Source: Corinectria fuckeliana (Eukaryota; Ascomycota; Sordariomycetes; Hypocreales; Nectriaceae). From it: DNA of 64,000 nt. Of the stretch, positions 46,475 through 58,309 are shown piece after piece. The stretch lies in contig WPDH01000074.1 in NCBI GenBank assembly GCA_019137255.1, forward strand, positions 186,001-250,000, read 5' to 3'. Positions within the stretch are counted from its first letter, which is position 1. Each line of letters starts with the position of its first letter. Under the pieces are notes generated by a model that worked only from the letters and a program-made list of their open reading frames with translations, did not search any database and was not told the origin of the DNA. Made by a program: the position numbers and the translations under genes.

Positions 46475-47810
46475 TCACTCAGTGCTCCACCACGTCTTCT
46501 CCCGCAGCGGCATCTCCTTTCCTTCCGCTTTGCGACTCCCGTCCGTCTCGGCCTTGTACGCCCAGTACTCGCCCAGTCTCAGCTCGGCGTATGAGGCGTA
46601 GTCAAAATCGATCTCGGAGATGACGGCCTGGATCATTGACCAGATACCCCAGTAGAATCCAGGCACCCCTCGGTACACATCAACCTCTTCCATGAGCTTG
46701 CGTACTTCCTCCTCTTCATCCAACGCTTCCCCTGTGAGCTTGAAGTACGCCTTGACGTACTCTCGGATGAACGCTTCTCGCTGGGTCTGAGTCGGCACCG
46801 CTGCATAGTCGCAGTCGTATCCAGCCCACTCCGCAAAGTGGTTGGCCACATCAAACGCTGCTGGTGAGGGCGTTGCGTACTCGTAGTCGATGAAGCTCAC
46901 CGAAGTCTCCGTACTCTCGTCACCGTGGTGGATGATGACATTGGCACATAACAGGTCGCAGTGGGCAAAGATAAGCTAAACGATCAAAGTGTGTTAGCCA
47001 AGCCACACACTTATCCAGGGGGCCGCTTCCATCGTCATCGCCATCATTACATACCCCATTCTTGCCCAGTCCGGGACGCTGGCTGAGCTTCTTACTCATC
47101 TCAACTAGCTCGCGCTGTAGCAGAGCTTGCCTTTCACGTCGGGCATCGGTGTCAGTAGGCAAGGCGAGAATCCACTTCTGCATTGTCGTCCACATGTTGG
47201 GCGGGGGCTTCCCCGGGGCGGCATTGTCGATCATGGCTTGCTGAGACGCCTGTTCATCCCCGTTTGCATGGCCGTTGGTGTGGCCGCTGGGACCACCGTG
47301 GGCGCGTCCCGGGCTCGGGAGACAAGGCACTGTCGCGTGCCACTGCGCCAGGCGTCGCGCAATAGCAGTCAGGACAGGCGGGTCGCTGAGGTCCTGGGCG
47401 CGGGCGACGGTGCCGGTGATGTAGCGGTACAGCATGCCATTTTGGAAGCGGGCGAGCAGCTCGGTGGCCAGGCCGTGCTTCCAGAGCAGCTCGTGGTTGG
47501 CGGCCTCGCGCTCACGATCGATGAGGATGGCGGTCCCGTGACCGTAAGCCCGGAGCAGGATGGACTCCCGGTCGATGTCCTGCTTGGACAGTCCGGGTCG
47601 GCGGTTGACGGCCTTGAGCAGCGTGTTGGTAATGCCGTCGGTGAAGCGCACAAAATCCACGCGCGAGTCCTCGCTGGTCCAGTCGGGGGCGAGGGTCAGG
47701 ATGAGCTTGAGGGCCGAGTTTTGGGAGTCATGGCTGTCGTAGGAGAGGGGGAGGAAGGGCACATGACTGTCCTGGCTGTCATGGCCGTCCTGGCCGTTGG
47801 GAGCCGACAT
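46475..47810 (-). CDS. EKI1: Ethanolamine kinase
   Basis: Two exons, 47055..47810 and 46475..46975, joined over a 79-nt intron; 418 aa. Shows the choline/ethanolamine kinase family marks: phosphate-binding N-terminal region (RFTDGITNTLLKA), YGHGTAILIDR, the catalytic Brenner motif HCDLLCAN (residues 257-264), the DFG-like IDYEYA (281-286, Asp282 binds Mg2+) and the WxxWxxIQA helix. Closer to ethanolamine than choline kinases by overall layout (short N-terminus, EREREAANHELLWKHGL), so I name it ethanolamine kinase; a choline activity is possible. Catalyses the first step of the CDP-ethanolamine (Kennedy) pathway in the cytosol. An insert of about 30 residues (HTNGHANG type) lies in the N-lobe. 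Divergent from Npr3. Confidence 0.92.
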
Positions 47811-49166
47811 GGTTGCGGGGGACGGAGGAGACTCGGGAATCGAGGAGAATGGCGGGGGGGAGGAACAGAGAGGATCGGTCGCGCGCGGAGGTGGCAGCGC
47901 AGCGGAGAGAATGCGAAAACCCCCGAGAGAGATTCGGAGAAATGCAGACTACCCAAAGAGGGCTGTAGGGCTGGAGGGCTGTGGGAAATGGATGGAGGGC
48001 TGGAGGGCCAGAGGACCAGGGCGCCGCCAGTGAGGTTGGAGGGTTGGAGGGGAGAGCGTGAGGAGCGAGAAGGAGTGCGGCACTGCGACGTTCAATTCGC
48101 CGTCATATCCAGGGGTTCAGGGGCGATTCCGGGACCGGCAGACGACGACCGGCGGGCGGGCGTGAGACGGTGGAGATGTAGGCTCAGAACGGAGGGGCCA
48201 AGGCGGCGAACACGGCGGTAGGTACGGAGGTTCAGGCTGATGCTTTCGGGGCGACGACAGAGCAAACGGGGACGGGGACGGGGACGGGGACGGGAACAGG
48301 CGACGGCGCGGGATGAAGTTGGCAGAAAGCACACGACCTTTTGCCCTTCCAGTCGGGAGACGGTGAGTTTTGTGGGCGAACTTGAGAGTGGGCCAGGGAG
48401 ATGTTGTGCCGCTACCGTTTTACTCGGATGGAACGACCCGGTGAGAGGCGAGTTGCGTTTGCGTGTCTTCCGAAGTCCAGGTTTATGGGAAACCAAACCA
48501 CGAGGATTTATACGTAGCTGCCTGCCAGCTTGGGGAACCCCGAGCAAACCGGTTTTGTGTGGTGGCGAACCGAACGATGGTTACAGGTGTCCTTGGAGAG
48601 TGTTCTCAAACTAGTAGCATAAAGTGCGCAGCGGTGTGTGTTCCATGTGTGGTGAGGTGGTTTTCCGTCAAATTAGAAGCTGGAGGTAAGGTACTTTGTT
48701 AGTAGGCAAATGCAAGGAACCCCGGATAATTAGATGCAATTTTGATGTGCTGGGGGTTATGTTGGGCTGGGCCTTTTTAGCCCGTGGCGGTCAACCTCAT
48801 TTTGGCAGCGGCCTTTCATAAATATGGATGCAATTGCTCCAGGTCGCCCGCAGACATGTGACCAGTCCCAAGGGAGATTTCAAACCAGTGGAGCACAGCA
48901 AAGGGACCCTGAACGGGACCCCTTCTTTTGGCGCCCTTTCCTCAGCCTCAATCGAAAAGTGGCGGTCTGTGGCTCAACCCCTCCCGCCCGCATCAACTTC
49001 AACTCATGCATCCCCACTCACCGAAGCTCTCGTCATTGGACCATCATTCGCGGGTTCAACCACAACACCACCAGTCTTGAAGCAGCAAAGACAATCGCTA
49101 TACTCGACGACGACAATTGACTCCTAACCAGATTGCCCGCCTCCACGGGGCCATGTGACCCGCACC
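47811..49166. promoter_or_regulatory. 1.4-kb divergent upstream region, EKI1/NPR3
   Basis: Between the starts of ethanolamine kinase and Npr3. GGGACG repeats at about 48268-48294. No gene seen in it. Confidence 0.45.
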
Positions 49167-51419
49167 ATGGCCACCCCGTTCGTCACCGCCGACAACTTCC
49201 TCGCCATCGCCCTCGTCATCAACCGCTCTCGCGACGGCCCGGCCTTTGTCTTCCACTACCCTCCGCACGTCCAGCCCGGCTCCGGCACCTCGCAGACGGC
49301 CCCCGCCGACTTCGAGGATATCCTTCTCGAACGCCTCTCCCAGCAGGGCCACCAGGATGTCGACGACGACGACGACGGCGCCACCCCCCGCCAGGCCCGC
49401 AACCCGGAGGAGCACTACTTCACCGAGTCCGGCACCCAGATCGTCCCCTGGGAGCGCGTCGCCGGCTTCCCTTCCCGCGATCTCGCCGGCATCCTCACCC
49501 CCGCTCGCTCCTACCACAAGCGCATGTTCCAACTATCCTTGGATCCTCTCTACTGCGTCTCGTACCCCATCCATGTCCCGGAGAACGGCAAGTGGAAGAA
49601 GCCCAAGAAGACGGCCAAGTCATCCAAGCGCTCTGCCTACACCGACGACTTGACTGCCTCTCACGAGCAGGAAGGCCCCGCTGCCGGCAAACCCCCTGAA
49701 CAGCCTCCCAAGGAGAAGGACGGCAAGAAGGACGAGGACGACGAGAAGCGCAGCTCCATGACCATGTTCAACCTCGTCTTCATCCTGAACCCGAAGAGCA
49801 ACGAGGTCAAGGAGGTTGTTGAAGCTGTCTACGGTCACTTGATCAAAAAAGTCAGCAAGGCATTCAAGTACAGCCAACAACACAGCGAGTTTGTCTGGAA
49901 AGAGTCGAAGCGCATCTTGGTCGCAAAGGACAAAGCCCGAGAAGAGCGTACGTTCCGCTGACCACTAAGGTCGCTCGACCAGTCACTGACTAACGTCGTA
50001 TGCAGGCAAGAAGATGAATGTGCTGTGGAAGGAGATCCTGCAGAGCTCATCGCTAGCCGCCGCCATGCATGACATCTACGAGGCCGTGTCGCAAAACAAG
50101 ATTGCGACACTCCACCTCGACACCGCAGCGGGGTCTCTCACGCCCTCCGTGCAGATCCCCGTGCCATTCTACGTCGATGACCTCCCCCAGGGCGAGGCGC
50201 CGGCCCAGCGTGGTCTTTGGCTTACCACTGCCAACACTTTTATGGGCCAAGACGCCCTCGAGGAGCCAGGCTTCCTCGACCGCAACTTCGCGCTCCTGCT
50301 GATGGACGACGAGAAGAAAATCATCTCGGAGCTGCAGGCCGACCCGGACCCCACAACGGCGTCAATGGTCGAGTTCGTGCGGCTCTCCAAGCCAACCATG
50401 TCGTACGTGCCAGCCTCAAGATCACAACTCCTCGCAAGATATCCAGATGAATTGCATCTTCTTATTCCGACCCATGTGCTAACACCCTTCATCACAGCTT
50501 CCACCAAGTCGGCCAAAGCAACATCCTCACCCTGGGCCAGGTCCGCAAGTACGCCCAGCACTTCATCTTCTGGCGCCGCGCCATCGCCGTCCCGCCGCTC
50601 CACGCGCGTGACCAGTACATCGGGTCCCCCAACGCCGACTTCTCCCAGCTGCCCCAGGACACCCTCGAGTGGCAGCGCGCATTCCCCCTCGCCCCGCCCC
50701 TCCCCAACTTCCTCGCCGAGCTCTGCCAGTGCCCCCGGCCCTACAAGGGCTTCTCCCCCAGCAAGGCCCACCGGCCTACGTACCTCCTCATGCTCGCCTG
50801 GCTCATGCGTCGCGGCTGGGTCACCCAGCTGTGCACCTTCGCCTACGTCGTCGTCTGGCCCGAGATCCTGTACGAGGTCGACTACGAGATGGAGGCCGAG
50901 GAGCTGCGCGCCGCCGCCGACGCCGACGGGGCCCGCTCCGAAGACTCGTCCGGCGCCGCCCCGCCCCGCACCTCGGAATCCTCCGAGGACCACTCCGGCA
51001 CCGACGGCTCCCATGTCCCCACCATGACCGAGCAGGCCGCCGAGAAGGCCCGCCTGGAGCGCATCGCCTCCAAAGCCCACCGCGAAGCTGCCGAGAAGGC
51101 CACCGCCCACGCCCGCAAGGCCGTCCCCGTCGCCACCGCCCACCCCTCCGTCAACGACCACCCGCACCTCGCCGGCCTGACCCCGCGCATCATCCTCGAT
51201 GCCAAGAAAGCCACTGGTAAGGAGTCGCGGTACCTCTCCGCCATCGCCCGCCGCTTTACCGACGACAAACTCCGGGCTGGCTGGCAGCAGTTGTCCAGGT
51301 ACTTTGACGGCCAGTGTGCTCTAGAGCGCATCGCCCTGCAGGAAGAGCTGAAACGCAAGGAGGTCTGGAACATGCTCATGGCCATGAGTGAGTATCTTCT
51401 ATGTACTCGGCACTGGTGA
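49167..51419 (+). CDS. NPR3: Npr3, GATOR1 (SEACIT) subunit
   Basis: Three exons, 49167..49947, 50006..50402 and 50498..51419; 699 aa. Start chosen at the ATG 49167 (CACCATGG), not the upstream GTG. N-terminus holds the longin-like fold (MATPFVTADNFLAIALVINR, FHYPPHVQP) shared by Npr3/Nprl3. An acidic and Lys-rich loop follows, then the conserved TMFNLVFILNP segment, and the C-terminal half carries SFHQVGQSNILTLGQVRKYA and the terminal ALERIALQEELKRKEVWNML to the final Trp. Family role: Npr2-Npr3 with Iml1/DEPDC5 form the GAP complex for Gtr1/RagA that represses TORC1 under amino acid or nitrogen limitation, at the vacuole. Highly acidic and alanine-rich inserts (50880-51160) interrupt the core. 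The Npr2 partner is not in the window. Confidence 0.94.
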
Positions 51420-52278
51420 TTCGGCTTTGTCTTGCGTCGCATTGCAATCGTGACCTACGGGAGAAGGCATAATTTTGTTGTTAATTTGCAAAGGGACTCG
51501 AGAAGCCTGAAAGAGTTGGGATATGATTGTATAGGAGGTAGCTCGCTGCTGGTGTCTGAGAAAACATAATGACCAAACCATGTAAAACGATGATAAATAC
51601 AGGAATGCAGATGCCCGACGCGCGGAGTCCCGCCCGAAAAATCCGTGCAATGAAGCAAATACTCCAATCCGTGATCGATCAAGCAGGAAGCAGAGCACGG
51701 CGGTACGGATTAAACAGCGAGATAGATAATAATAAAAATCGAACAAAGCCAGGCTCGAATGCCTTCTTTCCACTTCCTCTCTCCGTCCCCCGCCCCCCAC
51801 CGCTCTTGTAGGAGCACAAAAAGGTATCGCAAACCAAAAGACGAACAAGAACCAACGAAGAGGAACAAACTACGAAAGCCAGAAACAAAGCAAAACGAAA
51901 ACGAAAAAGAATAAAGGTTCCCAACACTGTATAAGCCAGCCTATATACCATACCTTACCCACGCCCTGACACCCCGATTCGCTCCTCAGGAGAGAACAAA
52001 AGACGTCAAATAAACCAGAACAACCGTGATAGGTTGCACACAAACCCAAACCCAACGCCGAAGGGGCCACAGCCCTCAAAGCGGTGCCCCTAAATGCTGA
52101 GCAAAGTTGTGGAGGGCGGAGACGCCATGATGATGCGAACGCCGAAAGCAAACAAAGCAAGCAAGAGGGCGATATTCATCGTCTCCATCTTGGCTTGCGT
52201 GGGGTTCCCAGGTTGAGCAGAATCCCCTTCTCTTGATAGGGCTCTTGCGAAGTATATGATGATGGAGCTTAACTGTCA
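51420..52278. other. Convergent 3' intergenic region
   Basis: About 860 bp between the stops of Npr3 and the bHLH gene, relatively A/T rich. Presumed 3' UTRs; no gene seen. Confidence 0.5.
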
Positions 52279-53838
52279 CTACTGAGTCATGTCCATGTCG
52301 TACTCGTCTTCCTCCTTGAAATTCAGGGAGGCTCGCCCGCTGCCGTCATCATCAGGATCGTGCCAGTACTGATTGGCATCTCCTAGGTCGTCAGGCATGA
52401 CACTGTTTCCGTTCTCGTCAGGGCTGATCGAGATCGGGTCGATGCTGCCACCCATGCTGTCAAGAGGCTCGCCTCGGTAGTCAGTGTGGTTAGGCACACG
52501 GAGGCCAGATCCGGATGTGCGCGAGTACGACCCGATGCCGTTTTCGTTCCTGGATATGGCCTCCATGAGCTCGGTTTGCATGCGTCGCTCATCTTCAGTT
52601 TGCTCGAACGGGAAATGGCCACCCAGCTCGGCGATAGTGTTCATCATCTCCTCCTGCTGTTGAAGCTTGAGGTGGAGCATCCACATGAGATCCCGGGTCC
52701 AACTAACAGAGCCGTTGAGGATGTCGCCCTTGTTTGGACCCTTGTCCTTCTCCTCAAGTGGAAGGCCCGTGGTAATGTTACCTGCACTAGCTCCAGCCGC
52801 TCTCCGCGCGCCGGGGCCGGCAAGGCTTGAAGTTGCCTGGGACGGACTGGGAATGCCAGTCAAGGTGGGGGAGAGAGGGGTTCCGTTTTGGATGAGCTTT
52901 CGGATCTTCTCGTCCTCGAGGCGGTGAGTAGGAACAAGTCTGCTGAGATCCTGTATCCTCTCGTTGATATTATCACGTCGACGGCGCTCTACTAGGTTGT
53001 GCGACTCTCGGCGCCGTTTCCGCTTCATTTCCTGTGATGAAACCGCGGCCGGGGGGACACCGAGCTTAGCTGGCATCGAAGTACCGCCTTTCATCATGAC
53101 TTCATTGATCTGGCCCATGGAGGGCTGCATCGGCGAGGAGAACCCCGAGTTGTAAGAGGCAGGGATGCTGCCGGTTGGCGTGTTCATCCACTGGCCGGAC
53201 GGCGACTTCTCATGCATGCCAGCGGTTCGGATGGGCTGTGCTCCAAAGCCTTGCGAGTCTTGCGATCCTATAGCCATTCCGTGGATAGTGGCAGTCTTCG
53301 GGGTCATTGGGCTACGGCTACTTGACGATTTGCGCTGCATTTGCTGGGACATCCGAGCTCGGGCCTTGAGAAGGTTGGGGTCGTCGGCATTCATGTCTGC
53401 CAAGGGAGAGTTTGAATATGACAAGGGCGAGTGTAGAGAGGTGCCGAGAGAATGGCCGGCCTGCATCTGGCGAAAATGGTTGTTATAGCCAGCAGCAAAT
53501 GGGCTCTGGATGGGGTCCCCGTCGGGTGTGTTTGAGTAGCCGTTCATATGGGACTGCGAGAAGCCTCCTTGAGAGAATCCCATGTTCAAGCCAGAGAAAT
53601 CCTGACCTTGTGCTTCGGCGGGGCTGCCGAGGCCATCGAGAAGCTCATCGTCGCCAAACAAGGCCGAACCACTAGAAAAGCCGTTGGTGCCGTTGCCAGA
53701 ATTCGAGTTGTAGTTGTTATTGTTGCTGTTGTTGTTGGAGTATGAGGCAGGATAGCCGCTGCCCATGGCGAGGTCGTTGGGGTCGATGCTGCCGGGGTTA
53801 TGGCCGGAGCCAAATTGATTGAAGCCGTGTTGGGCCAT
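52279..53838 (-). CDS. bHLH transcription factor, Rtg3-like
   Basis: Single-exon frame, 519 aa, start ATG at 53836-53838 (the open frame begins slightly upstream with a TTG). N-terminus is Asn/Ser/Gly rich (SNNNSNNNNYNSNSG). A bHLH domain starts at about residue 275 (KRKRRRESHNLVERRRRDNI, then NERIQDLSRLVP). The basic part has the His, Glu and Arg contact residues of group B factors that bind CACGTG-type E-boxes. Helix 1 and helix 2 (NKGDILNGSVSWTRDLMWML) are separated by an unusually long loop of about 75 residues, as in yeast Rtg3-like proteins (short form in others). A Gln/Glu-rich helix follows and the C-terminus is acidic. Likely a nuclear regulator; in yeast Rtg3 works in the TORC1-linked retrograde response. 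Orthology is inferred, not tested. Confidence 0.85.
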   Translation of the reverse strand: MAQHGFNQFGSGHNPGSIDPNDLAMGSGYPASYSNNNSNNNNYNSNSGNGTNGFSSGSALFGDDELLDGLGSPAEAQGQDFSGLNMGFSQGGFSQSHMNGYSNTPDGDPIQSPFAAGYNNHFRQMQAGHSLGTSLHSPLSYSNSPLADMNADDPNLLKARARMSQQMQRKSSSSRSPMTPKTATIHGMAIGSQDSQGFGAQPIRTAGMHEKSPSGQWMNTPTGSIPASYNSGFSSPMQPSMGQINEVMMKGGTSMPAKLGVPPAAVSSQEMKRKRRRESHNLVERRRRDNINERIQDLSRLVPTHRLEDEKIRKLIQNGTPLSPTLTGIPSPSQATSSLAGPGARRAAGASAGNITTGLPLEEKDKGPNKGDILNGSVSWTRDLMWMLHLKLQQQEEMMNTIAELGGHFPFEQTEDERRMQTELMEAISRNENGIGSYSRTSGSGLRVPNHTDYRGEPLDSMGGSIDPISISPDENGNSVMPDDLGDANQYWHDPDDDGSGRASLNFKEEDEYDMDMTQ

Positions 53839-54398
53839 CGTGGGCGACAGCAAGTCTAGGCGACGGGTGGATGCCGGATCAGATGTTGTTGCCCTAGACG
53901 AAGGGATGTGGGCAGAATATTGTGGGCGTGCGCCGGTTTGGGAGGGGGCAACCAGCCAAATGTCGTCGAGATAGTCAGAAGGAATATGGTGAGTCTATTC
54001 AAATCGTGGCATCAGCATCCGAGAGCGACTGCAGCGAAGCGGGGAGGTGGCCAACAAGGCAGCCGCCGGCAGCGCGGGCCAGGAGAGTGGGAGAGTGAGA
54101 GTGGCGGGCAACGAGCGCCAAGGGCCAGGACTCAGGACTCACATTGTATGTAGCCTGTAAGCAGCGGTGGCGTTGGAACAGGTTGAAGCCGGGACGAAGC
54201 AGAGAGCTACTTGTATGCCATCAAGGGGAGATAATCGCCAGGACGTAAAACAGACGAGGGAGACGACTCAAGCAGACGAGGGCGGAAGCGACGTCAGGGT
54301 CGGTGGTCGCAAGAGAGGGATTGTGGGTGAGTGTGAGTCGGAGTCGGAGGGAGGCGGAGGAGCTTGTGGTTGAAATGGCGGGCACTCAGGCCAGGTTC

Positions 54399-54422
54399 GG
54401 GGGGGGGGGGGGGGGGGGTTNN
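54399..54422. other. G20 run followed by TT and NN gap
   Basis: Twenty G bases, two T and then two undetermined bases (54421-54422), mirroring the C run with NN near 25036. Confidence 0.95.
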
Positions 54423-56504
54423 CGGGGGTTGGCGTTGGCGTAGGTGCAAAGTGTGGGCGTGCAAGTGGTAGCTTGGGGTACCTACGCACGGGCTTGCGAC
54501 AGTGCGGGCAGGGTAGGTATCTTCCAAGATGGAGGGTTAGTAGGGTTAGGGTGGGGGGTGGCAGGTAGCTTTACTAAGTATGTACGTGGTCGCAGCGGGT
54601 AAGAGTCGCGGCCGGGGAGTAGCGTCTTCGTTGGTGCTGTTCGTAGGTAGGGAGGCAGAGACAGGAGAAGACGCCTCGGGCTTATACGAATAGCACGCTA
54701 TCGTCAAGGCTGGTCGTTTCTTTCGCTGCTTCTTCTTCTTTTTCCAATCCTGGCGGCTGGAGCGCTAGGGAAGACTGGCTGTGTTGGGCGTCTGTGCAAG
54801 GAAATGGCTGTTCTTAGAATGGCGGCCACCAGTCAGCGTGAGCGCGCGGACGGGAGGAGGATGAAAGCGTCGTGTAGGGGCATAGCCAGCCGCGGCCAAC
54901 AACCAACGGCGGAGGGGCAGAATGAAGGGGGAGGGGGAAGGGGAGGGGTTAAGTGGTAGTGGTAATTGCAACAAGGGAAAAGAGAAAGGCGGTGATGTGA
55001 CGGGGAATCAAGGGAGGTGTCGCAAAGGATCGGGGGGGCGGGCTTTTGTTACTCACCACTAGTTCGACGATGACAGTCGGGAAGCATGGAAACAGTCGCT
55101 TTCGTTCGGCTGGTCCGGGAGAGACGAGGTGGTGGGTTGCACAGCCCAAGAGGGAGCAAGAATAATAGACGAGGTGAGGGTGGACGATGACGACGAGGAG
55201 CAAAGAAGTATTGTACTGTGTACAGCTTCCCAGTGCTCTCTCGCTCGATTTCCCGTCCTCTTTCTGGAAGCTCTACCTAGTAGGAGGTACTTCGGATCCC
55301 GGAGAGGGAGGCGCTGGCAAACGCAGGTACTCTGGGGTGCGGGAGAGGTCAAGGTCCCGTATTGTCTTCGCAGGGTAGCACCAGTTCAAATGCAGCCGGT
55401 GCAGTCCAACGGGGGGTGATCGACCGGGGCGAGGCGGGGCAGATGGATGGAACGGGCGAATCGCTAACCGGTGAGGCTGAAGAGGCACGGATCGAAACGA
55501 GACGACAGAGGCAGAGAGGTGTAGCAGACTCCCGGGATAGGTCGAGTTAGAGTGCGGTGATGTGAGGCGAGGTAAGGTATAGGACTTGCTGAGTTGGAAG
55601 AGCTTATTCTCAAACCACTTGTCGATGGGCGTTGGAGGGTTGCAACGAGGAGCGATGGGTGCCAACGGCACACGGCGATGATAGGCGTGAGGTGTACGGC
55701 CGACGGCGCAAATGCAGGATATCTAGCAGGCGGTCTGACGTTTTATTGCCTTCTAGAGCGGCGCCACGGGCTGAGAAAGGGGGGCTGAGAAAGCTGGAGG
55801 TGGTAGTCCCTAGAATGGTGGTGGTGGTGGTGGTGGTGTTTAAGGAATGGAGGCAAACGACGGGGATGCGGCGTTGTGTAAGTGATGGGCTCGGAAGAAG
55901 CTCCAGTCGAAGAGGCGACAACAGCGACGCGCCGGGATCTCAAACCGTGACCGCCTTCTTGTCGACGGCGAGGCTAGTTTTGATATGCGAGACTAGGTGC
56001 CCTCTTTGAGTCCTGATTGCTGCGAGTTATAATGCGCACTCGCTCGGGGAGAGAGACGATTGGCGGCGGGATGCGAGGTGGCGGCGTCCGAAACGGGTGT
56101 GCAGGCTGCAGAAGTGCAGAAATAGCGAAGGCCTGGGCTAACTAAGGTAGGTCCGTGGTTAGGCTTCCGTGGCCTGTTCCCTTCTCTCGCTTCTGGCCGC
56201 GTCTTCTGGGGTTCCCGTCTTGTTTTTGTTTGTCCTTTCGCGGTTCTGGCCTGGGTTCGGTGTGTCACAACGTGCTGCAAGATGAGATAGATCGGCTCCT
56301 TGGCTTCCAGACCAACGAGAGGTACCGAGGTCCCCCATTTTATACTCGCCCCGGCTGGCTAAAAATACTGACCCCCCGGTGCAAGTCACCTGTACGAGGT
56401 TCATCATCTTCTGACCCGCTAGGTTCCAGGTATAGCGGACGAGCATTCGGGGCTTTGGGCTCTGGGCTTCAGATGGTGGTCAACTGGCCCCTTGGTAATG
56501 GAAA

Positions 56505-56536
56505 GTGGTGGTGGTGGTGGTGGTGGTGGTGGTGGT
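56505..56536. repeat. (GTG)n microsatellite
   Basis: About ten uninterrupted GTG units in intergenic DNA. Confidence 0.9.
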
Positions 56537-57261
56537 CGCCGGCCGTCTTGTTTATCCTCCGCCAAGCCCTGTGAGTGTGTGTGCATGCGTGCGTGTGTGT
56601 GTGTGGGCGCCAGGCTCAGCGTGACTCGGGATTTAAGACACCAAGGCAAACCTGCTACTGGACTCCAGGCCCTCGTCGGGATGCTACCTGCAATCGACTA
56701 ATCGTTCTAAACCCCCATCTCCCACCTCGCCTCCCCCTTGCACGGGTCATGTGTTGGGGTGGTTACCCTTCATTGCGTCCTCCATGACCACGCGCCTCGC
56801 CGACGGACACCATCTTTCTCTCAGAACATTCATGTAAGTAAGTAAGTAAGTGCGTATGCAGACTATACGTTGCAAGGTAAGCAAACATTTTTGACACCCC
56901 ACAGCCCAAGCAAGACATATGGCTTGCTGCCTTGATCTTCTCTTTAGTACGGCCTACTGCCATCGTCTCAAGCTAATCATCCCTGGTCCTTGTCCTCCTA
57001 TGGGGGGAGGGGCCCTTTCAACGGATCGCGGCCGGCCTCGACGGTCCGCTCCTCGTAACCAGAGCTTATTAACCCTCACAGACGCCCGCTCCATCCCGCC
57101 TTATCTGGCGGTTCTTGATTCCTAGCCCTCCTTGTTACGTTCCTGTGGGTGCCCGAGGAAGGTATGAAGAGAACGAAGTAGCTCGTTTCAACCTGGCGCT
57201 GCCAGCTCCAGAGCCTGGAACAATCCAGCCTCGTCTCAGTTTCCGCCCAAACCTAACTACT

Positions 57262-57445
57262 ATGGACGATAAGTTAACTGCCCAAGGCGTTGGTTCTGGT
57301 CTGGACATCCCCACGTTGATGGCGCCCGGCCGGAGGTAAGTCTCCAGCCCATTCCGATTCCGACGGGGGCCCTCTCACGTCTCACAAGCTACTTACTATG
57401 TACAGCTCTGTCGCAACGCTGGATCAAGGCCAGCATGGAACTTGA
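57262..57445 (+). CDS. Low-confidence spliced mini-ORF
   Basis: Exons 57262..57335 and 57406..57445 joined by a 70-nt intron with GTAAGT donor and ATGTACAG acceptor; 37 residues (starts MDDKLTAQGVG, ends QGQHGT). The frame is also open further upstream but without ATG. No family is recognised. May be a leader peptide, an uORF or noise. Confidence 0.2.
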
Positions 57446-58309
57446 AACTGAACTCACAAGGGTGGGCTATGGAACTACCTACCGTGCTACCTATCTTAGC
57501 TAGGGAGGGAGGCGCAAGACCGTGCAGAAACGCCGTGCCACAGACGGTACGCACTCTATCCCGGGAGGCTGCCAATCATGTGGCACCCTTCAGCGGGTGC
57601 ATGCAAGGCAAGGCATCGCAAGGCCAGGCCTCTAGTTGGGCAGATACAATGGGCCTACGACTTAGAATGTACGGATGACGTACAGTTTACCAGAGACTAC
57701 TCCGTACATCCCCACGGACCACACCACCCACCCAATCCCGCAACCTCAACGTTGCTAGTGCGTCTTCTACATCCACATCCACGGCACACCTTCTTCCAAG
57801 TGCCCAGGCTTCCCATCTGTCCTCTTTGACTCCCCATCGCATGTCGCCCATCGCTCGCCCGCTCGCTTATCGCCTATCGCCCGTCGCCCACTACCCGTCG
57901 CTCGCCGCTCGTCGCGCGTCGTCTGTCGTCTGTCGTCATCCCGAATTTCTTGCGCAACGCGCGGTCGTCTGCCCAAGCCTTAATCGTCCGTCAACCCGTC
58001 TACCGCTCTATCATCGCTGCCTTGCCCAACAGCGTCGTCAGCGCCCAAGCAACCTCAATGTAGGCTTGTCCACCCCCTATCCAGACATCTCGTATATCAT
58101 ACCTAGACAGCCGTCGACTGACCAGAGTCAAAGTGGAGTTACCTTCTACCCAAAGGACAAGGACCCGAGCCGCCTCTCCCTCTCCTCCTCGACGCGCTCC
58201 TCCCACCCTCCATCCCGATCACGAACTTGCGCCCGCGCGATCGACGTAGCCGTTCCGTCCCCCATTTAACCCGGCCCCCGTCGATCCCGCTTCCCTGGTC
58301 CCCGCCGCC

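Larger units (their letters stand above)
53839..58309. other. 4.5-kb divergent upstream region, bHLH/Sft2
   Basis: No confidently called gene, apart from a low-confidence spliced mini-frame at 57262-57445. Contains a G20 run and an NN gap (54399-54422), G/T-rich stretches, (GTG)n at 56505-56536 and one TACTCCGTA at 57698. Large size fits long leader sequences of regulatory genes; 5' UTR introns are possible. Confidence 0.45.
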
